Positions 1 through 11,177 of a stretch of 64,000 nt of DNA are shown in pieces. Positions within the stretch are counted from its first letter, which is position 1. Every line of letters begins with the position of its first letter. The position numbers and the translations under genes are program-made. Origin of the DNA: Polytolypa hystricis UAMH7299 (taxonomy: Eukaryota; Ascomycota; Eurotiomycetes; Onygenales); assembly GCA_002573605.1 (NCBI GenBank), contig PDNA01000109.1, positions 40,533-104,532 on the forward strand, given 5' to 3'. The notes under the pieces were generated by a model. It was given only the letters and a program-made list of their open reading frames with translations. It did no database searches and was not told the origin of the DNA.

Positions 1-317
1 TCAAACACCACTTTCCCGCCTAATACCTCAATGGTCTCCGATTGTAACCAGCCACCAAGGCGCGGAGACTTTTCGTAAAGCGTTACGTGTGTGCTCTTAT
101 TCTGAGAGAGATGATAAGCAGCTGAGAGGCCTGTTATGCCCGCACCTATGACGGCCACGCGGTTGTCATAGTGGCCGGCAGCGGAGGAAAGCCACCTGCG
201 AGGAGCGAATATTTTGGCGCGTGACGTTGGCCGGCAACATTGACGCATGCTTTGTCTGCAGCAAAGATAAGAGGACAATTGTCCAAAGGCATGGTTACTC
301 GGACATCGCCGGCCCAT
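1..317 (-). CDS. HEM14: Protoporphyrinogen oxidase, N-terminal part (3' end off the left edge)
   Basis: FAD enzyme that oxidises protoporphyrinogen IX to protoporphyrin IX, the penultimate step of haem synthesis, at the mitochondrial inner membrane. Seen: 105 codons from an ATG at 317; an in-frame TAA lies upstream. The first ~60 residues are rich in Arg, Ser and Ala (RRWLSSAA), as in a mitochondrial presequence. Then comes a dinucleotide-binding fold, VAVIGAGITGLSAAYHLS, followed by VTLYEKSPRLGGWLQS, the typical start of fungal HEM14. A second in-frame ATG lies near 252, so the exact start is uncertain. No intron is needed in the visible part. Other FAD amine-oxidase-like proteins share GxGxxG, but the GGWLQS context favours HEM14. 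Confidence 0.82.
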   Translation of the reverse strand, partial: MGRRCPSNHAFGQLSSYLCCRQSMRQCCRPTSRAKIFAPRRWLSSAAGHYDNRVAVIGAGITGLSAAYHLSQNKSTHVTLYEKSPRLGGWLQSETIEVLGGKVVF

Positions 318-1496
318 TGTAGGAGTGTTATCGCAATGACAAAAGGTAGCTGTATGTCTGGAACTCCAAAAATCATTTTACCCTGAATATTTTGGTGATG
401 TCAGTCTCGGAGCTGCAACTTCCGCGGCGTGAACGTGGACCACGCAGCAAGTCCTGCCGAGTCCTGTCGCTTAAGCTTGCCGTTTATCTTCTCACCCTAT
501 CCTCCATGCGAGACGGTGTGCAGTGAGATGGGATGAAACAACAAAGCCGTAAAACAATATAAGGAGAAGGAACATGCTACATATACACTCTAGCACCTAC
601 ATCTCTTTCAATGTATAGACAGTAGCTTACTACCTCTATTAGCCTGGCTAAGTTTAGCTTCTGGGCAAAATGCAGGTACCCCAGAGAAGAATCCTCTCCC
701 ATCAAAAAAAAGAAAGCAGCTTACATGTCACAGGAACTGACAAGCAGGCAAAGGAGAGCATGCAGAGCATTTAAGCAAATTCTGTGGCTACTCTATATTC
801 ATGACAACATCTGGTCCACGATATATCCAGAATAAAGACACATGAATAAACCAGTCCAATATTGGGCGTGCTGGTATTTATGCAACACCTGAGGGGCTCT
901 ATATAGGAGCTTAGTTTCATCCTTGTTTTCAAGCTGGAGAAATCAAAGAAAGTAAAAAGCGTAAAATAAAAGAACAACAAATTTTATAACAGGTTTCAAT
1001 AATATACAAAGTTTTATTTATGGAAGCTTATCGAGTTTAAGCTTAAAAATAGTGAGCCTACTTTGCTACTCTAAGTCCCTTCAGCTACAAAACACCAGGA
1101 TAATGGACACAAGTAAAGTGAAACAGTTTCTTCACTGGATGGTGATACATTATAGCATTGATTTTAGTCCACGGATAAAAATAGCGCCTCATTCAAACTA
1201 GACATCAACCTCTGATGCCGTATTTATAACCTGACCCAAAACGCCGCTCATGCCAGTGGGGAAAAAAGGGAAAAGGCAAAAAAATGGAAAGGAAACAGCT
1301 CAAGGAGGATTATACATGATCAAAAAAAGAGAGAGAGAAAAAAGCGGGGGGGATTGGGAAAAATGACACCAGAAACCATCTTTCTAAAGGCCCTCATGGT
1401 TGAGATTTGTGTAAAAGGGCAACTAAGCTAACCGTCCCCATTCGTGACAATATCAACTTCGAAACGACGACTCAAAAAGGAACATCCCGGCATATA
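318..1496. other. Intergenic: HEM14 5' flank and NAB2 3' flank
   Basis: Both neighbours are on the minus strand, so this holds the HEM14 promoter next to 317 and the NAB2 3' untranslated region next to 1497. It is moderately AT-rich with short A-tracts (for example near 1261-1350). I see no protein-like reading frame, tRNA or repeat. Confidence 0.6.
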
Positions 1497-3152
1497 TCAA
1501 GTAATAATCTCATCCTTCTGTGCATCTTGATTAGAATCCTGGGTGGCGCCGGGCTTGATCAATTCCTCCTCCGCATTCTCATCCACAAACTTCCGCTCGC
1601 TCACATGTGTACCTTCTTCACCTGCTGTCCACACTTTGTCCGCAAACACGCCCTTTTGCCCTTCAACATGCTTGTATGGGCAAGTTCTGTTGAGGCAGGG
1701 GTTGAACTTGCAAGGAACCTGCAGGTGCGTGAACTTGCAACCCGATACCGTGCAGTCGGCGCCATTCCTGCACATGGGCATGCTCGGATGCTGGAATGTG
1801 CAACGTGGGTTGGCGCAATGTGGGAAGAACCTGCATATCTCCTCGGACTGGTGTGCAGCCTTCTGGGAGGGCGAAGGGTGCCGAGCAGCGCATTTCCGAT
1901 TCTTGCACGCAGCGCCAAAGGGACAGTGGTCGGTTACATCGACAGGTGTGCCCTCGGGCGCAGCAGGGGACTGATGCGCGTACGGGCAGTCTTTTCTCGT
2001 GCATCTTAAATTGAATCGACAAACCGAGTCCGGACCAGGCGGCTCGGATGACTGGGTTTGGTCTCCGCCATCCACATCCATAGAAGGCTTCTCTTCGCTT
2101 GCGCCGGAATTGCCCATATCTGCGTCTTGTTGACCATGCCTCCCAAACGTACCGTTCTGGTTTCCTCGTTGGTTAAAGTTCTGTCCCCGATGTTCTGCGC
2201 GGTCGAAAAGTGAACGGCCCTGGTGTTGATGTTGAGGTGGACCGTTTTGAAAGGCAGGGTTTATCGCGGGCGGTACCATCCCTGGCATAAGCTGCGACAT
2301 CATGCGGGCTTGTTCCTCAAACATTGCCATCATCTGCATCTGTTGTTGTGGTGTCAAAGGCATCATGCCAGGACCGGGTTGAATGTTTTGGTTTGGAGGT
2401 CCACCCATCCCCATTCCCATTCCCATCCCCATTCCTGTTGGCCTTCCTGGTCCCATCCGTCCGTTTCTAAATTGAAAATTTCGAGGTCCTTTCGGAGGTT
2501 CCCTATGAGTGCCGATCCTTTCTGAGCCACGCTGGTTGCGTACTCGATGTAAAACTGAATCGTTAGTCCGATCCATGGCTTTAGAGAGCTGCCCCATTAA
2601 TCGCCCCCGTCCGTTTTGCCTAGGGCTCCGTGCTGATCTCGGACCGGTTGGACTGTAGATGGTATTGCGTCAGTAATTGGCAGAGGAAAACAGAGAATGA
2701 CGCGAAAAGAAATATTGAACTCACGTTCCAAAATCCTGCGCGGGTGTCGTCGCATCGCCCATTTCAGCATCGTGCCCACTTTCCTGATTGCCAGCTGGTA
2801 TAGCATCATCCTGCGTATCTGAAAATGAAGGAATAGCATGCGGTGTTTCCTGCTGGGTTGGTTCACTTTGGGCTCCGTTAATCCGGTTGTTCAGCGTTTC
2901 CACTTGTTCAAAAAGCCATTTTGAGAAGTCGATCGCGTCCGTATCATCGGGTCCCAGCCCCAAAAGATCATTGGAGAGCTCCGCGGCAATCTGTTCCTGG
3001 GTCTTCCCGTTCACAAGCATAAGAATAACATATTCGGCGAGCGCAGAGTCGTCTCCGCCACCAGTACTCCATCCTACTTCCACCAACTTCGGTTGAACGA
3101 CTTCGTTCAGCGCTTCGGCGAGCGGAGTGTTCAGCTGAACGGACACACCCAT
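1497..3152 (-). CDS. NAB2: Nuclear polyadenylated RNA-binding protein NAB2 (CCCH fingers)
   Basis: Binds poly(A), limits tail length and helps export mRNA from the nucleus. Exons 3152-2725 and 2652-1497; the 72-nt intron has GTGAGT, TACTGAC and CTACAG. The product is 527 aa. Residues ~1-100 resemble the PWI-like Nab2 N-terminal domain that contacts the Mlp/NPC basket (PLAEALNEVVQPKLVEVGW). The middle is RNA-binding-like and low complexity, with GRGRLMGQL and a Gly-Met repeat near residues 216-227. From residue ~354 there are five CCCH fingers, beginning CRFNLRCTRKDCPYAH and ending CKFNPCLNRTCPYKH, with the C-x4/5-C-x4/5-C-x3-H spacing of Nab2. The start at 3152 was chosen because the family begins just before PLAEAL; the frame is open further upstream but has no better ATG. 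Confidence 0.92.
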
Positions 3153-4054
3153 GGCGAAAGAATACGCGCCGCGAAAAGTGCTGTTCTCCTGTGGCGAGGC
3201 TTTGAGGTGTGTACTGAGGTGTTGCGGAAACAGCGAAAGACGTGGCCTGCACAATCGGCTTCACTCAGAAGCACTGATCTTTGTTAAGGGGGAAACGCAA
3301 GAGGGTGGGGCAAGAAGCATTCACCGCTAACGGGTAAAAGAGAGTGTCAAGGTAGATCTGGAAAAAAGCTGTTGATACTGAGCTTGATCTTGTCTGCCCA
3401 GAGCTGTCCGAAGTTCTTAGGCAATTCCGGCAAGCCAGAAACGCCGAAGCCGCCATTTTGCTGAGTCATGCATTATGTCATTGTTTAGACCCAAAAAGCT
3501 GATTATAATCGTCCCCAATCAACGTCACTTCGCCAGGGCAGGGGGAGCTGAAACCGCCTGGGATCAGGGATATTCATTCTTTTCAGAACAACTGACTGCT
3601 AGCAAACAAGGCTCTATACCAGAGCCTTATCAATCAAACAGTTTCGTTGATCAACTGAGTTTTGGGAACCTTATTCCTCCGTCCTTTCACTCAATTCCCC
3701 TCCTGTGCTCTGAGCTTCGACGATTATCTGCACTAGTTATTTGTTTTCGGAACGAAAAACTGGCTTCTTGATTTAAAGGAAACCCTGGGTGATATTACTC
3801 CTAAGTCACCTGTGTAAGCGGCTGTGCACGGCTGATAGAACGGTGTTCGACCTTCCATCGCCTCACTGCTCGATTCGATTGCTTCTCTACGTTAGAGCAG
3901 TGGTCTAATTCGATACACATTGATTACCAAGGTCGGATCATAATTCTCATCCCGAGTCGAGGATCCCACCATTGCTACAGTACATGTGCCTCCCCGGCCA
4001 GAGTCTGGTTTCTAGCGCCTATCTTAGAACGGCCTTTCCCTTCATGCAAGCATT
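3153..4054. other. Divergent promoter region between NAB2 and the GH20 gene
   Basis: 902 nt separate the two start codons. Apart from the small ORF at 3347-3469 on the minus strand, I see no convincing gene. Plus-strand frames at 3475-3771 lack protein-like features. Confidence 0.6.
3347..3469 (-). CDS. Candidate 40-aa small ORF or uORF upstream of NAB2
   Basis: Seen: an ATG at 3469 opens a 40-codon frame ending in TGA at 3349-3347, 194 nt before the NAB2 ATG and on the same strand. The peptide begins MTQQNGGFGVSG and ends INSFFPDLP. It uses mainly C/G-ending codons (GGC, TTC, AAG, AAC, CTC, ATC) and its middle, LPKNFGQLWADKIKL, looks like an amphipathic helix rather than random translation. 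I recognise no family. It could be an independent microprotein gene, an upstream ORF in the NAB2 leader, or chance. No intron consensus would extend it. Confidence 0.35.
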   Translation of the reverse strand: MTQQNGGFGVSGLPELPKNFGQLWADKIKLSINSFFPDLP

Positions 4055-5881
4055 ATGTGCAAGATGATATTTGTACGCGCGGTTGTAATTGCTTGCCTCA
4101 TTCCTACTTCGCTAGGGCTATGGCCCCAACCTCAGGAGTCCAAGCATGGCAACAAAACCGTATGGCTTCACCCTTCCGCAAAATTCACTTACGAAACTGA
4201 ACCCGCCGAGGATGTGGAAGTGACCAACTATTTCTCGCCTTTTGGGGGGTTCGACGGAGTACGAGACTTCCTACAGATACCATGGCTGATGCAGGACCAC
4301 CATGGTGACAAACCCCTCCCATCCGTAGATCGGTTAATAAGAAACGCTATCAAGCGCACCCAAAAGGAGATCCGGAGCAGCAAATTCGTGCCCTGGAAGT
4401 TCCACCCTCGAAACGAACTGTTTGAACCAGTTCAGAATAAGCAAGATGCTGTCATCCGTCAGGTTAATATTAGGGAGAAGGCTACTAACATTCCAACAGA
4501 GAAAATACGGGACTTCATCGAGGGTAGCGAAAATTATCAAATTAAGATATCAGCCGATGGCGAAGCAACTATTACCTCAGACTCGCCCATTGCTACTCTT
4601 AGAGCACTTCAAACGTTCCTACAGCTATTCTATACACACTCTTCCGGTTCTGGGATTTATACTCCCCATGCTCCCATCTCCATAACTGATGCGCCAAAGT
4701 GGCGTTATCGGGGACTGAACCTGGACATCTCCCGCAATTCTTTCATGCCCCAGGATTTAAAAAGGACAATCGACGCTATGGCATCTACCAAAATGAATCG
4801 CCTTCATGTCCACGCCACTGACTCGCAGTCATGGCCACTTGACATACCTTCCATGCCGTCGTTGGCTGCCAAAGGCGCGTACCATACAGGTCTTGTGTGG
4901 TCAGCATCTGACCTATGGGATTTGCAATTATACGGTCTTGAACGAGGGGTATCTGTGTTCCTGGAGATTGACTTGCCTGGCCATACGGCCTCTATAGGGT
5001 ATGCATTTCCCGATCTAGTGTCTGCATTCCTGGAGGAGCCATGGCACACATACACGCTAGAGCCACCGAGTGGCCAGATCAAGCTTAATTCCTCCGCTGT
5101 GTATGAGTTCCTAGACAAGCTCATGGACGACTTGCTGCCGCGCGTTTCACCCTTCACTCGCTACTTCCATACTGGAGGCGATGAACTCAATCTCAACACA
5201 TATCTCCTGGACGAAACGGTAAAATCAAATAACTCGGAGACAATCAGGCCCCTTCTGCAAAAGATGGTTATGCACGTTCACAATAAGATTCGTGACGCTG
5301 GTCTTATCCCTATTGTCTGGGAAGAGATGGCGATTCAATGGAACCTTACACTTTCCTCTTCATCTTCATCGTCCAATAAACCGGACGTTCTTGTCCAAGC
5401 CTGGCGGGAGTCAGCCGCGGTGAAAAAGGTCTTAGAGAAGGGATATCGAACTATCTTTGGCCCAGGTGACGCATGGTATCTCGACTGCGGCTATGGTAGC
5501 TTCTTCAACCCCAAGCCGAACTCCACAACTGTTCGACGACCATTTCTCGATTGGTGCGCTCCGCTCAAGAACTGGCGGTACATGTATGTGTATGATCCTC
5601 TTGCGGGGATCCCCAAGGATCTACAACCATTGCTTGAAGGAGGGGAAGCACACATGTGGTCCGAGAACGTCGATCCCATTGTAATGGACGCGATGATATG
5701 GCCTCGTGCAGCTGCTGCCGCCGAGGTTCTGTGGACGGGCCCCAGAACTACCGAGCACATACAGGATGCGTCGTACAGGTTGGGGGAATGGCGGGAACGA
5801 GCTGTGATTGACTCCGGGGTCGGTGCTAGCGTGGTCCAGATGACGTATTGCCTGATGCGGGAAGGAAGTTGCGAGGCGTAA
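4055..5881 (+). CDS. Secreted beta-N-acetylhexosaminidase (GH20)
   Basis: Releases terminal N-acetylhexosamine from chitin oligomers and glycans at the cell wall or outside the cell. It is a single 608-aa exon. Residues 1-21 form a signal peptide (hydrophobic VRAVVIACLIPTSLG); mature start LWPQPQ is usual for GH20. An N-terminal GH20b-like domain occupies ~22-190, followed by the catalytic barrel beginning APKWRYRGLNLDISRN. Catalytic pair Asp376-Glu377 lies in FHTGGDEL. Other barrel motifs are RLHVHATDSQSWP, EIDLPGHT and the C-terminal GGEAHMWSENVD and WPRAAAAAEVLW. A second Met lies three codons in (MIFVRA), so the first residues are uncertain. Several N-x-S/T sites fit secretion. The length matches fungal NagA-type enzymes. 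Confidence 0.93.
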   Translation: MCKMIFVRAVVIACLIPTSLGLWPQPQESKHGNKTVWLHPSAKFTYETEPAEDVEVTNYFSPFGGFDGVRDFLQIPWLMQDHHGDKPLPSVDRLIRNAIKRTQKEIRSSKFVPWKFHPRNELFEPVQNKQDAVIRQVNIREKATNIPTEKIRDFIEGSENYQIKISADGEATITSDSPIATLRALQTFLQLFYTHSSGSGIYTPHAPISITDAPKWRYRGLNLDISRNSFMPQDLKRTIDAMASTKMNRLHVHATDSQSWPLDIPSMPSLAAKGAYHTGLVWSASDLWDLQLYGLERGVSVFLEIDLPGHTASIGYAFPDLVSAFLEEPWHTYTLEPPSGQIKLNSSAVYEFLDKLMDDLLPRVSPFTRYFHTGGDELNLNTYLLDETVKSNNSETIRPLLQKMVMHVHNKIRDAGLIPIVWEEMAIQWNLTLSSSSSSSNKPDVLVQAWRESAAVKKVLEKGYRTIFGPGDAWYLDCGYGSFFNPKPNSTTVRRPFLDWCAPLKNWRYMYVYDPLAGIPKDLQPLLEGGEAHMWSENVDPIVMDAMIWPRAAAAAEVLWTGPRTTEHIQDASYRLGEWRERAVIDSGVGASVVQMTYCLMREGSCEA

Positions 5882-8246
5882 ATCGCGTACGCCGCTTCCG
5901 TAGCGAGAATCAATTTCTGAAGTCGTTTGAGAGACTTTAAATGACCGGCCCTAGGCACAACTAGTTTGTTGATGACTACAAGAGCACGGTCAGCGGGATG
6001 GCTATACCGTACAGTCGATAATTTGAGCTGCAAGTAGTCCAACAAGTTAATTACGTCCCCTAGGGTTTATGTATGATAACGCAACATCTTTCTTCTCTGT
6101 CATACTTTATCGATCAGCCACAATTAATGATAATCTTTAGTTGCTTATCTATGTTCTCTAATAACCATATTACGACATGCTTGTATCAATCTCTCAGCTC
6201 TCATCGAGCCCAGGGTGCAGTAGTGGAGCTTTCAGGAGGAGCCTCAATATATAATTTTTCAATCCAGCCAGTACGGCTCTTCACATCTGTCCATTTGAAA
6301 AACTGTCTCTTGTACTTCCGCCACACCCATGTGATACCGGGCGGGGCAGCGTTCATCGGTTAGATTCGTTGTTCCGACTCTAAAATTTTGCAAGACACAA
6401 GCAATTTGCGCCTTGCACTCTGCACAGACACACCTCACTACAAAATGATAATATCAAACTTACAAGCGCATCCCCAAGATAATCATAATATCGAAAAGGG
6501 CTGGTGAGAGCACTTGGCAATAATAATGGCGTTTGTTCGCTAAAAAAGAATCGAGTCGTAAACGATCAGATGCTACCGAGGCATACATATCAAACCAAGC
6601 ACACACACCTTTGGACTTACTCCTCGCACTCGCACTCGCACTCGCACCCGCACTCGCACCGATTCCACTCAACCTGTTTTTTGCCCTCGTCAAAGGTCTC
6701 GTTTCGTAGATCAAATTTGGAATCCCGTTAGTATTATTGGACCTTCGACAGAGCTAAATTCAAAGTTGTGTTTCTTTTTTGTGGCCCATAATCAGTCCTG
6801 GGGTGGAATGGTAGGCTGTAGCGAGCCCACATCCCCGCAGCCAAGCTTTAAAAATAAAAAGCAGTTCGCCAGGCGAATCCGAATACGACGAGGGAAAAAG
6901 ACCTAAATCATCCTAAATCAGGGGATTATTGAAGATGACGGACTTTTTGCGTTTTATGTCATACACGTACATGTCTAGGGGTTGTATACATCCACTTTTT
7001 TGTTGGTTTTGATCCAATTAGAATTCCCAGAAATAAGAAAATCGAAGTCTTGGCAGATATTTCCTAGAGTATATGCCAAATAGCAGACAGTTTCTCATAC
7101 AAATTCGAGTCTGTTCCTTTTAATATTGATATATCGCGATTAGAGGACATAGAATGATCTCAAAGAGGCTATTAGCAGAGTGTAAGAGCCATGCAATGGG
7201 GAGGCAAATAAAATTGTATCATGGTATCTAGTCATAGGGGCGTGTATTCAAGAACAGATCGTGTGTATGTATTCTTCTTGCCTGTGCCCATTGCCAAGGA
7301 GTCTCACACATATGTATGTACCTACCTACTATGCGCCGTCCGCTGCTATGGAGCAGACAATCACATCGATTTTCCCCAGCCAATGCCCCGGATTCTTCAT
7401 GAATGCCATCGATTCGATGAAAATGCGGCTAGATATGTTGTGCTAATGAACAAATGTTCCTTGTACGAATACGGAAACATCATCAACACGTGAGTTTGAA
7501 GTTAAACGCGACGTCACAGTGTACACCGAGTACACCGGCATCATGCTCCGTATTCGGACGGGATCTCAGTGCGGGGTGAAGATCTAGATCCGCCAAGGTA
7601 GTGTAGCGTAGTGGTGCTCGGCGACGGAGCAACCATGCATGCGCTTGACGGACATGCATAACTCTTCCCCCCGAAACATGCTCGGACCTGGAGTCCCAGT
7701 TGTGGCCTTTTTATTCCTTGACCGTGAAACTGGGTAAAATGTGGGGACGGATATCCCTCTTCATTACCCTTCCTTCCGTATATATAATTAGCACTGAGTG
7801 TTACGGATGTCTGATTTACACTTCTAGCATCCTTCATCCTTCTTGCATTTTCCACCTTCCTTGTCCCCTGTTGGCATATACTTTCTTTTTCTCCATTATA
7901 TCAGCCAGGGCGAGCGAACGGCTGATCGATAATAGGCCTGGATCATAGCTCCCCAGTGTTCTACTCCGCTGTGACCTAGTTAGCTATTGTCACTCTATAT
8001 ATACACCTACCTCCCAGACTAGTTACATTTGTCTATTTCATCCGCGTCACCTCGCAACGCTTTGTGTCTCGTTACATGCTCTTTGCTGGTGCAATGAGCT
8101 TGAGAGGGATATTAATGCCCTCCGTGATTCCTCGCTGCCCACTCTTTACCTAGTTTCCTGGCGAGGATCTTTTATATATCCTTTCGACTGTTTTCCCGGT
8201 CCAGGAGACTTGTACCAAAAAAAAACGAAATAATAAGAAAGTAAAG
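5882..8246. other. Long intergenic region, P450 promoter at its right end
   Basis: 2.36 kb without a supportable gene. It holds a CTCGCA tandem repeat (6623-6660), AT-rich stretches, and a more GC-rich 7500-7700 segment. TATA-like AT runs occur near 8170. Short frames (6073-6363, 7541-7855 minus) show no recognisable protein. Confidence 0.55.
6623..6660. repeat. CTCGCA hexanucleotide tandem repeat
   Basis: About 6.3 copies of CTCGCA with a single T-to-C change. It lies in non-coding DNA far from both neighbouring genes. Confidence 0.85.
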
Positions 8247-10301
8247 ATGATTGGAGACATTTTAGCCACTTTCACGGCCACAAGGGTCATCCTGGGCCTA
8301 CTTGGCCTGGGAATTGTCTATTCGTGGTTGCAAGGTGTCCAAATCAGTCGTCGGGTTCGGGCGTTGGGAGTTCATGCTCCATTGATCAAGTCCTATTATC
8401 CTCTCAGTAAGTTTCTCAATGCCCTTTCCGCGCTTTTTATACACGAGTTGAAGAATTCCCTGGTTTCGTTCCGCTGCGTTGCTGTTTGTGTTTGCTATGT
8501 TCTATTTGATTTCTTGTCCCCTCCTCTGGTCTCTTTCTCGCATGGCAAGGCTTCTCGAGCCGAGAGCTAGTCCATTTGATTCAGAGCCAGCATCTGCCCA
8601 AAGAAAGGGGTCATTTTGTGTGATCATATCGGATCTTGTGGTCGCAAGTAGCGTTTTGATATGTACTTATCACATTTCACCACAACCCTCTTTTCTAACC
8701 TACCTCTCTAGGTCTTGATTTCATCATCGCGTCCGTGAAAAATGGCACTAAGGGCACCGATCTGGAATACTGGAGTGGCATCTTCGAAGGTTTTCGAGCA
8801 AGCGGAAAGTACCAAAACCAAGTCAATACGTTTGAGGTGAATCCCAAATCGAATTTCCGCATTGTGTTCACCGTGGAGCCTGAGAACATTAAAGCCATCT
8901 TGGCAGGCCAATTTGCGGACTATGGCAAGGGCAAGAAGTTCCACGATGAGTGGAAGGAGTTTCTGGGCGACAGTATTTTTGCAACGGATGGCGAGCTGTG
9001 GTCGAGGTCACGGCATTTGCTAAGACCGATGTTTGCGCGAGAACGTATTGTCGATACCGAGATCTTTGAGAAGCATATCCATAAGTTGATTCCCATGTTG
9101 GGTGGGAGTGTGAATCGCGATGGTAGTACGGTGGTGGACGTGGGCTCGTTGTTCTTCCGGTACACCCTTGACGCCTCAACGGATTACCTCTTTGGCCAAA
9201 GTGTTGACAGCTTGGATAACCCGAAAACCGTCTTCGCAGAGTCGTTTCAATACGTTCTGCACAGGCAATCAATCATTTTCAGAGCCGGGTAAGCCGAATC
9301 CCTCTCCGTCCATTTGGAATCTGAAAAAAAGAAAACCAGTCTAACATTGTAAACAACCACAAATAAACAGGCCCGTGAATTTCCTATTGTCTCGTAAACT
9401 CTTCCGCGAAAACCTCAAGAAGATGGATGACTTCATGCAGCCGTTTATCGACCAAGTCCTTGCCGTTTCTCCCGAGGAACTAGAGAAGAAGCTCGCGAAG
9501 AAAGATACCTTCCTTGACGCTCTTGCTCGTTTCACCCGTGATCCAAAGGTGCTACGTGACCAACTTGTTGCTGTGCTGTTAGCCGGCCGCGACACCACCG
9601 CCGCCACGCTCGCCTTCTGTGTATTCGAACTCTCGCGGCATCCGAGTGTGGTAAAGAAACTGCGCGCTGAGATCTTCAGCGTAGTCGGACCCAACAAGAA
9701 GCCCTCGTACACGGATATCAAGGATATGAAGTACTTGAACGCGGTGCTAAATGAGACCATGCGCTTATACCCCGTCGTGCCATTCAATGTCCGCCATGCC
9801 CTGAAGGATACCACACTACCAACTGGCGGAGGACTAGACGGACGCTCACCAGTTGGGGTCCTAGAGGGTACGCGCATCGTTTACTCGACCATGGTAATGC
9901 AACGGCGACGAGACCTCTACGACCCGCCTCCACCACCACCAACACCAGGATCCGAAAAGGCGGACCCCAACGCCCGCCCATATTTCGACCCTGGCCTCTT
10001 CATCCCGGAACGCTGGCTCTCCAGCTGGCATCCCAAGCCCTGGCACTTCATCCCCTTCAACGGCGGGCCCCGCATCTGTCTCGGCCAGCAGTTCGCAACC
10101 ATCGAAATGGCGTACACCATTACGCGCATCCTGCAGGCTTACAGCGAGATTGTTGGCGTCGGGTGTCCGCCTGTCGGCGTGCATCCGAAGTTCAAGTTCG
10201 ATGTTACGCTGAGTCCTGGAGGACCGATGAATTGTGTCTTTGTGAAGAGTGGGGAGGAAGAGCAGGGAGGGAAAGTTACGCCTTCGACTGCGAAGGCGTA
10301 A
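8247..10301 (+). CDS. Cytochrome P450, CYP52-clan (alkane/fatty-acid hydroxylase type)
   Basis: Haem monooxygenase of the ER membrane; the clan typically ω-hydroxylates fatty acids or alkanes. Exons 8247-8406, 8712-9288 and 9371-10301 give 555 aa. Introns are 305 nt (unusually long here; GTAAGT/CTCTCTAG) and 82 nt (GTAAGC/AACAG). An N-terminal anchor covers residues ~8-27. The I-helix has AGRDTTA (~317-323), the K-helix ETMRLYP (~374), and the haem loop FIPFNGGPRICLGQQ with Cys482. The N-terminal ~120 residues (DLEYWSGIFEG, FADYGKGKKFHDEW) match the CYP52/CYP539 branch. Odd: a Pro-rich stretch DPPPPPPTPGSEK lies between the K-helix region and PERW. The substrate cannot be assigned from sequence. 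Confidence 0.92.
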
Positions 10302-11177
10302 GGTAGAATTCTCGTGTGAAGGGATGTTATATATATACACACAGCCTGGTGGTGGGAACGTTACTAGTATATATGCAAAGATTAGTAGCAAACAGGTAGG
10401 CGGGCTCTTCCTTTTGTTTTTTGGTGTGTTTGATGACATTTTGCAATGTTCAAATAAGATGATATGATTACCCCCCTTTTCCTTTTCCTCCTTCAATTTT
10501 TTGCTTCTTGTATAAACTTTTAGTTAGTTCTACATACATCATCCTAACTAATCAAAGCTAAAAATAATTACCTTGTCATGGATAAATAGTCAGATCTTAG
10601 ATTGGAACTTGTGGTTCAGTCTACTGCGAGATATTCGAAGGATAGAATTCTTGATAGGAAGATTCCCCCTTTTACCCAGGCCACTTTGTATGGTAAGGGA
10701 TTAATCACTTGAAGAACAAAGGTTCAAACTGTAGATACTAACTGTGCACCTTAGATTACTTCAATGTATTGCAATCTTGGTGGGTGGGGCCCTTCGTTCA
10801 ACGGGGGGAGAGGTCCCTTTCACTTGCCTATTGAGAACCCTTCCAAAGTGTTGGGGAAAAAATGTGGGATACTCCAATTGCTAGTTCTGCTGTATAATAA
10901 GGTTGTTATCTGCGCGCGAAGTGCGCGATTACTCAAACTATTATACAGCCAGAAGGAATATCCAATAAATTGAGAGCGGTATTATATATCGTTCTATATC
11001 ATAAAAAGAACTTGGTAGTTAGGTATATACATTAGGATCATCACTGTGCAGTTCTCACCATCTCGAGCGCAAATAGGTATATATACGAAGCACAAAAAGA
11101 AAGAAAAAAACCAAAAAAGCAAGGGGCTAAAGAAAAGCAGAGCCTGTCAAACGCTAATCCAATTTCTCAATTTCATA
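10302..11177. other. 3' region between convergent P450 and DUF7732-like genes
   Basis: AT-rich 876 nt between two convergent 3' ends. It contains an imperfect inverted repeat at 10885-10954. No gene seen. Confidence 0.6.
10885..10954. repeat. Inverted repeat with arms of about 15 nt
   Basis: Arms 10885-10899 (TTCTGCTGTATAATA) and 10939-10954 (TATTATACAGCCAGAA) are reverse complements except for one extra base. The 39-nt loop contains a GC-rich core near 10911-10928. It may be a transcript-end hairpin for the convergent genes or a remnant of a small mobile element. No target-site duplication was evident. Confidence 0.5.

Noticed and set aside
1407..2022. Several open frames on both strands within NAB2
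   Set aside because: They are shadows of the Cys-rich finger region in other frames; the five CCCH fingers fix the real frame.
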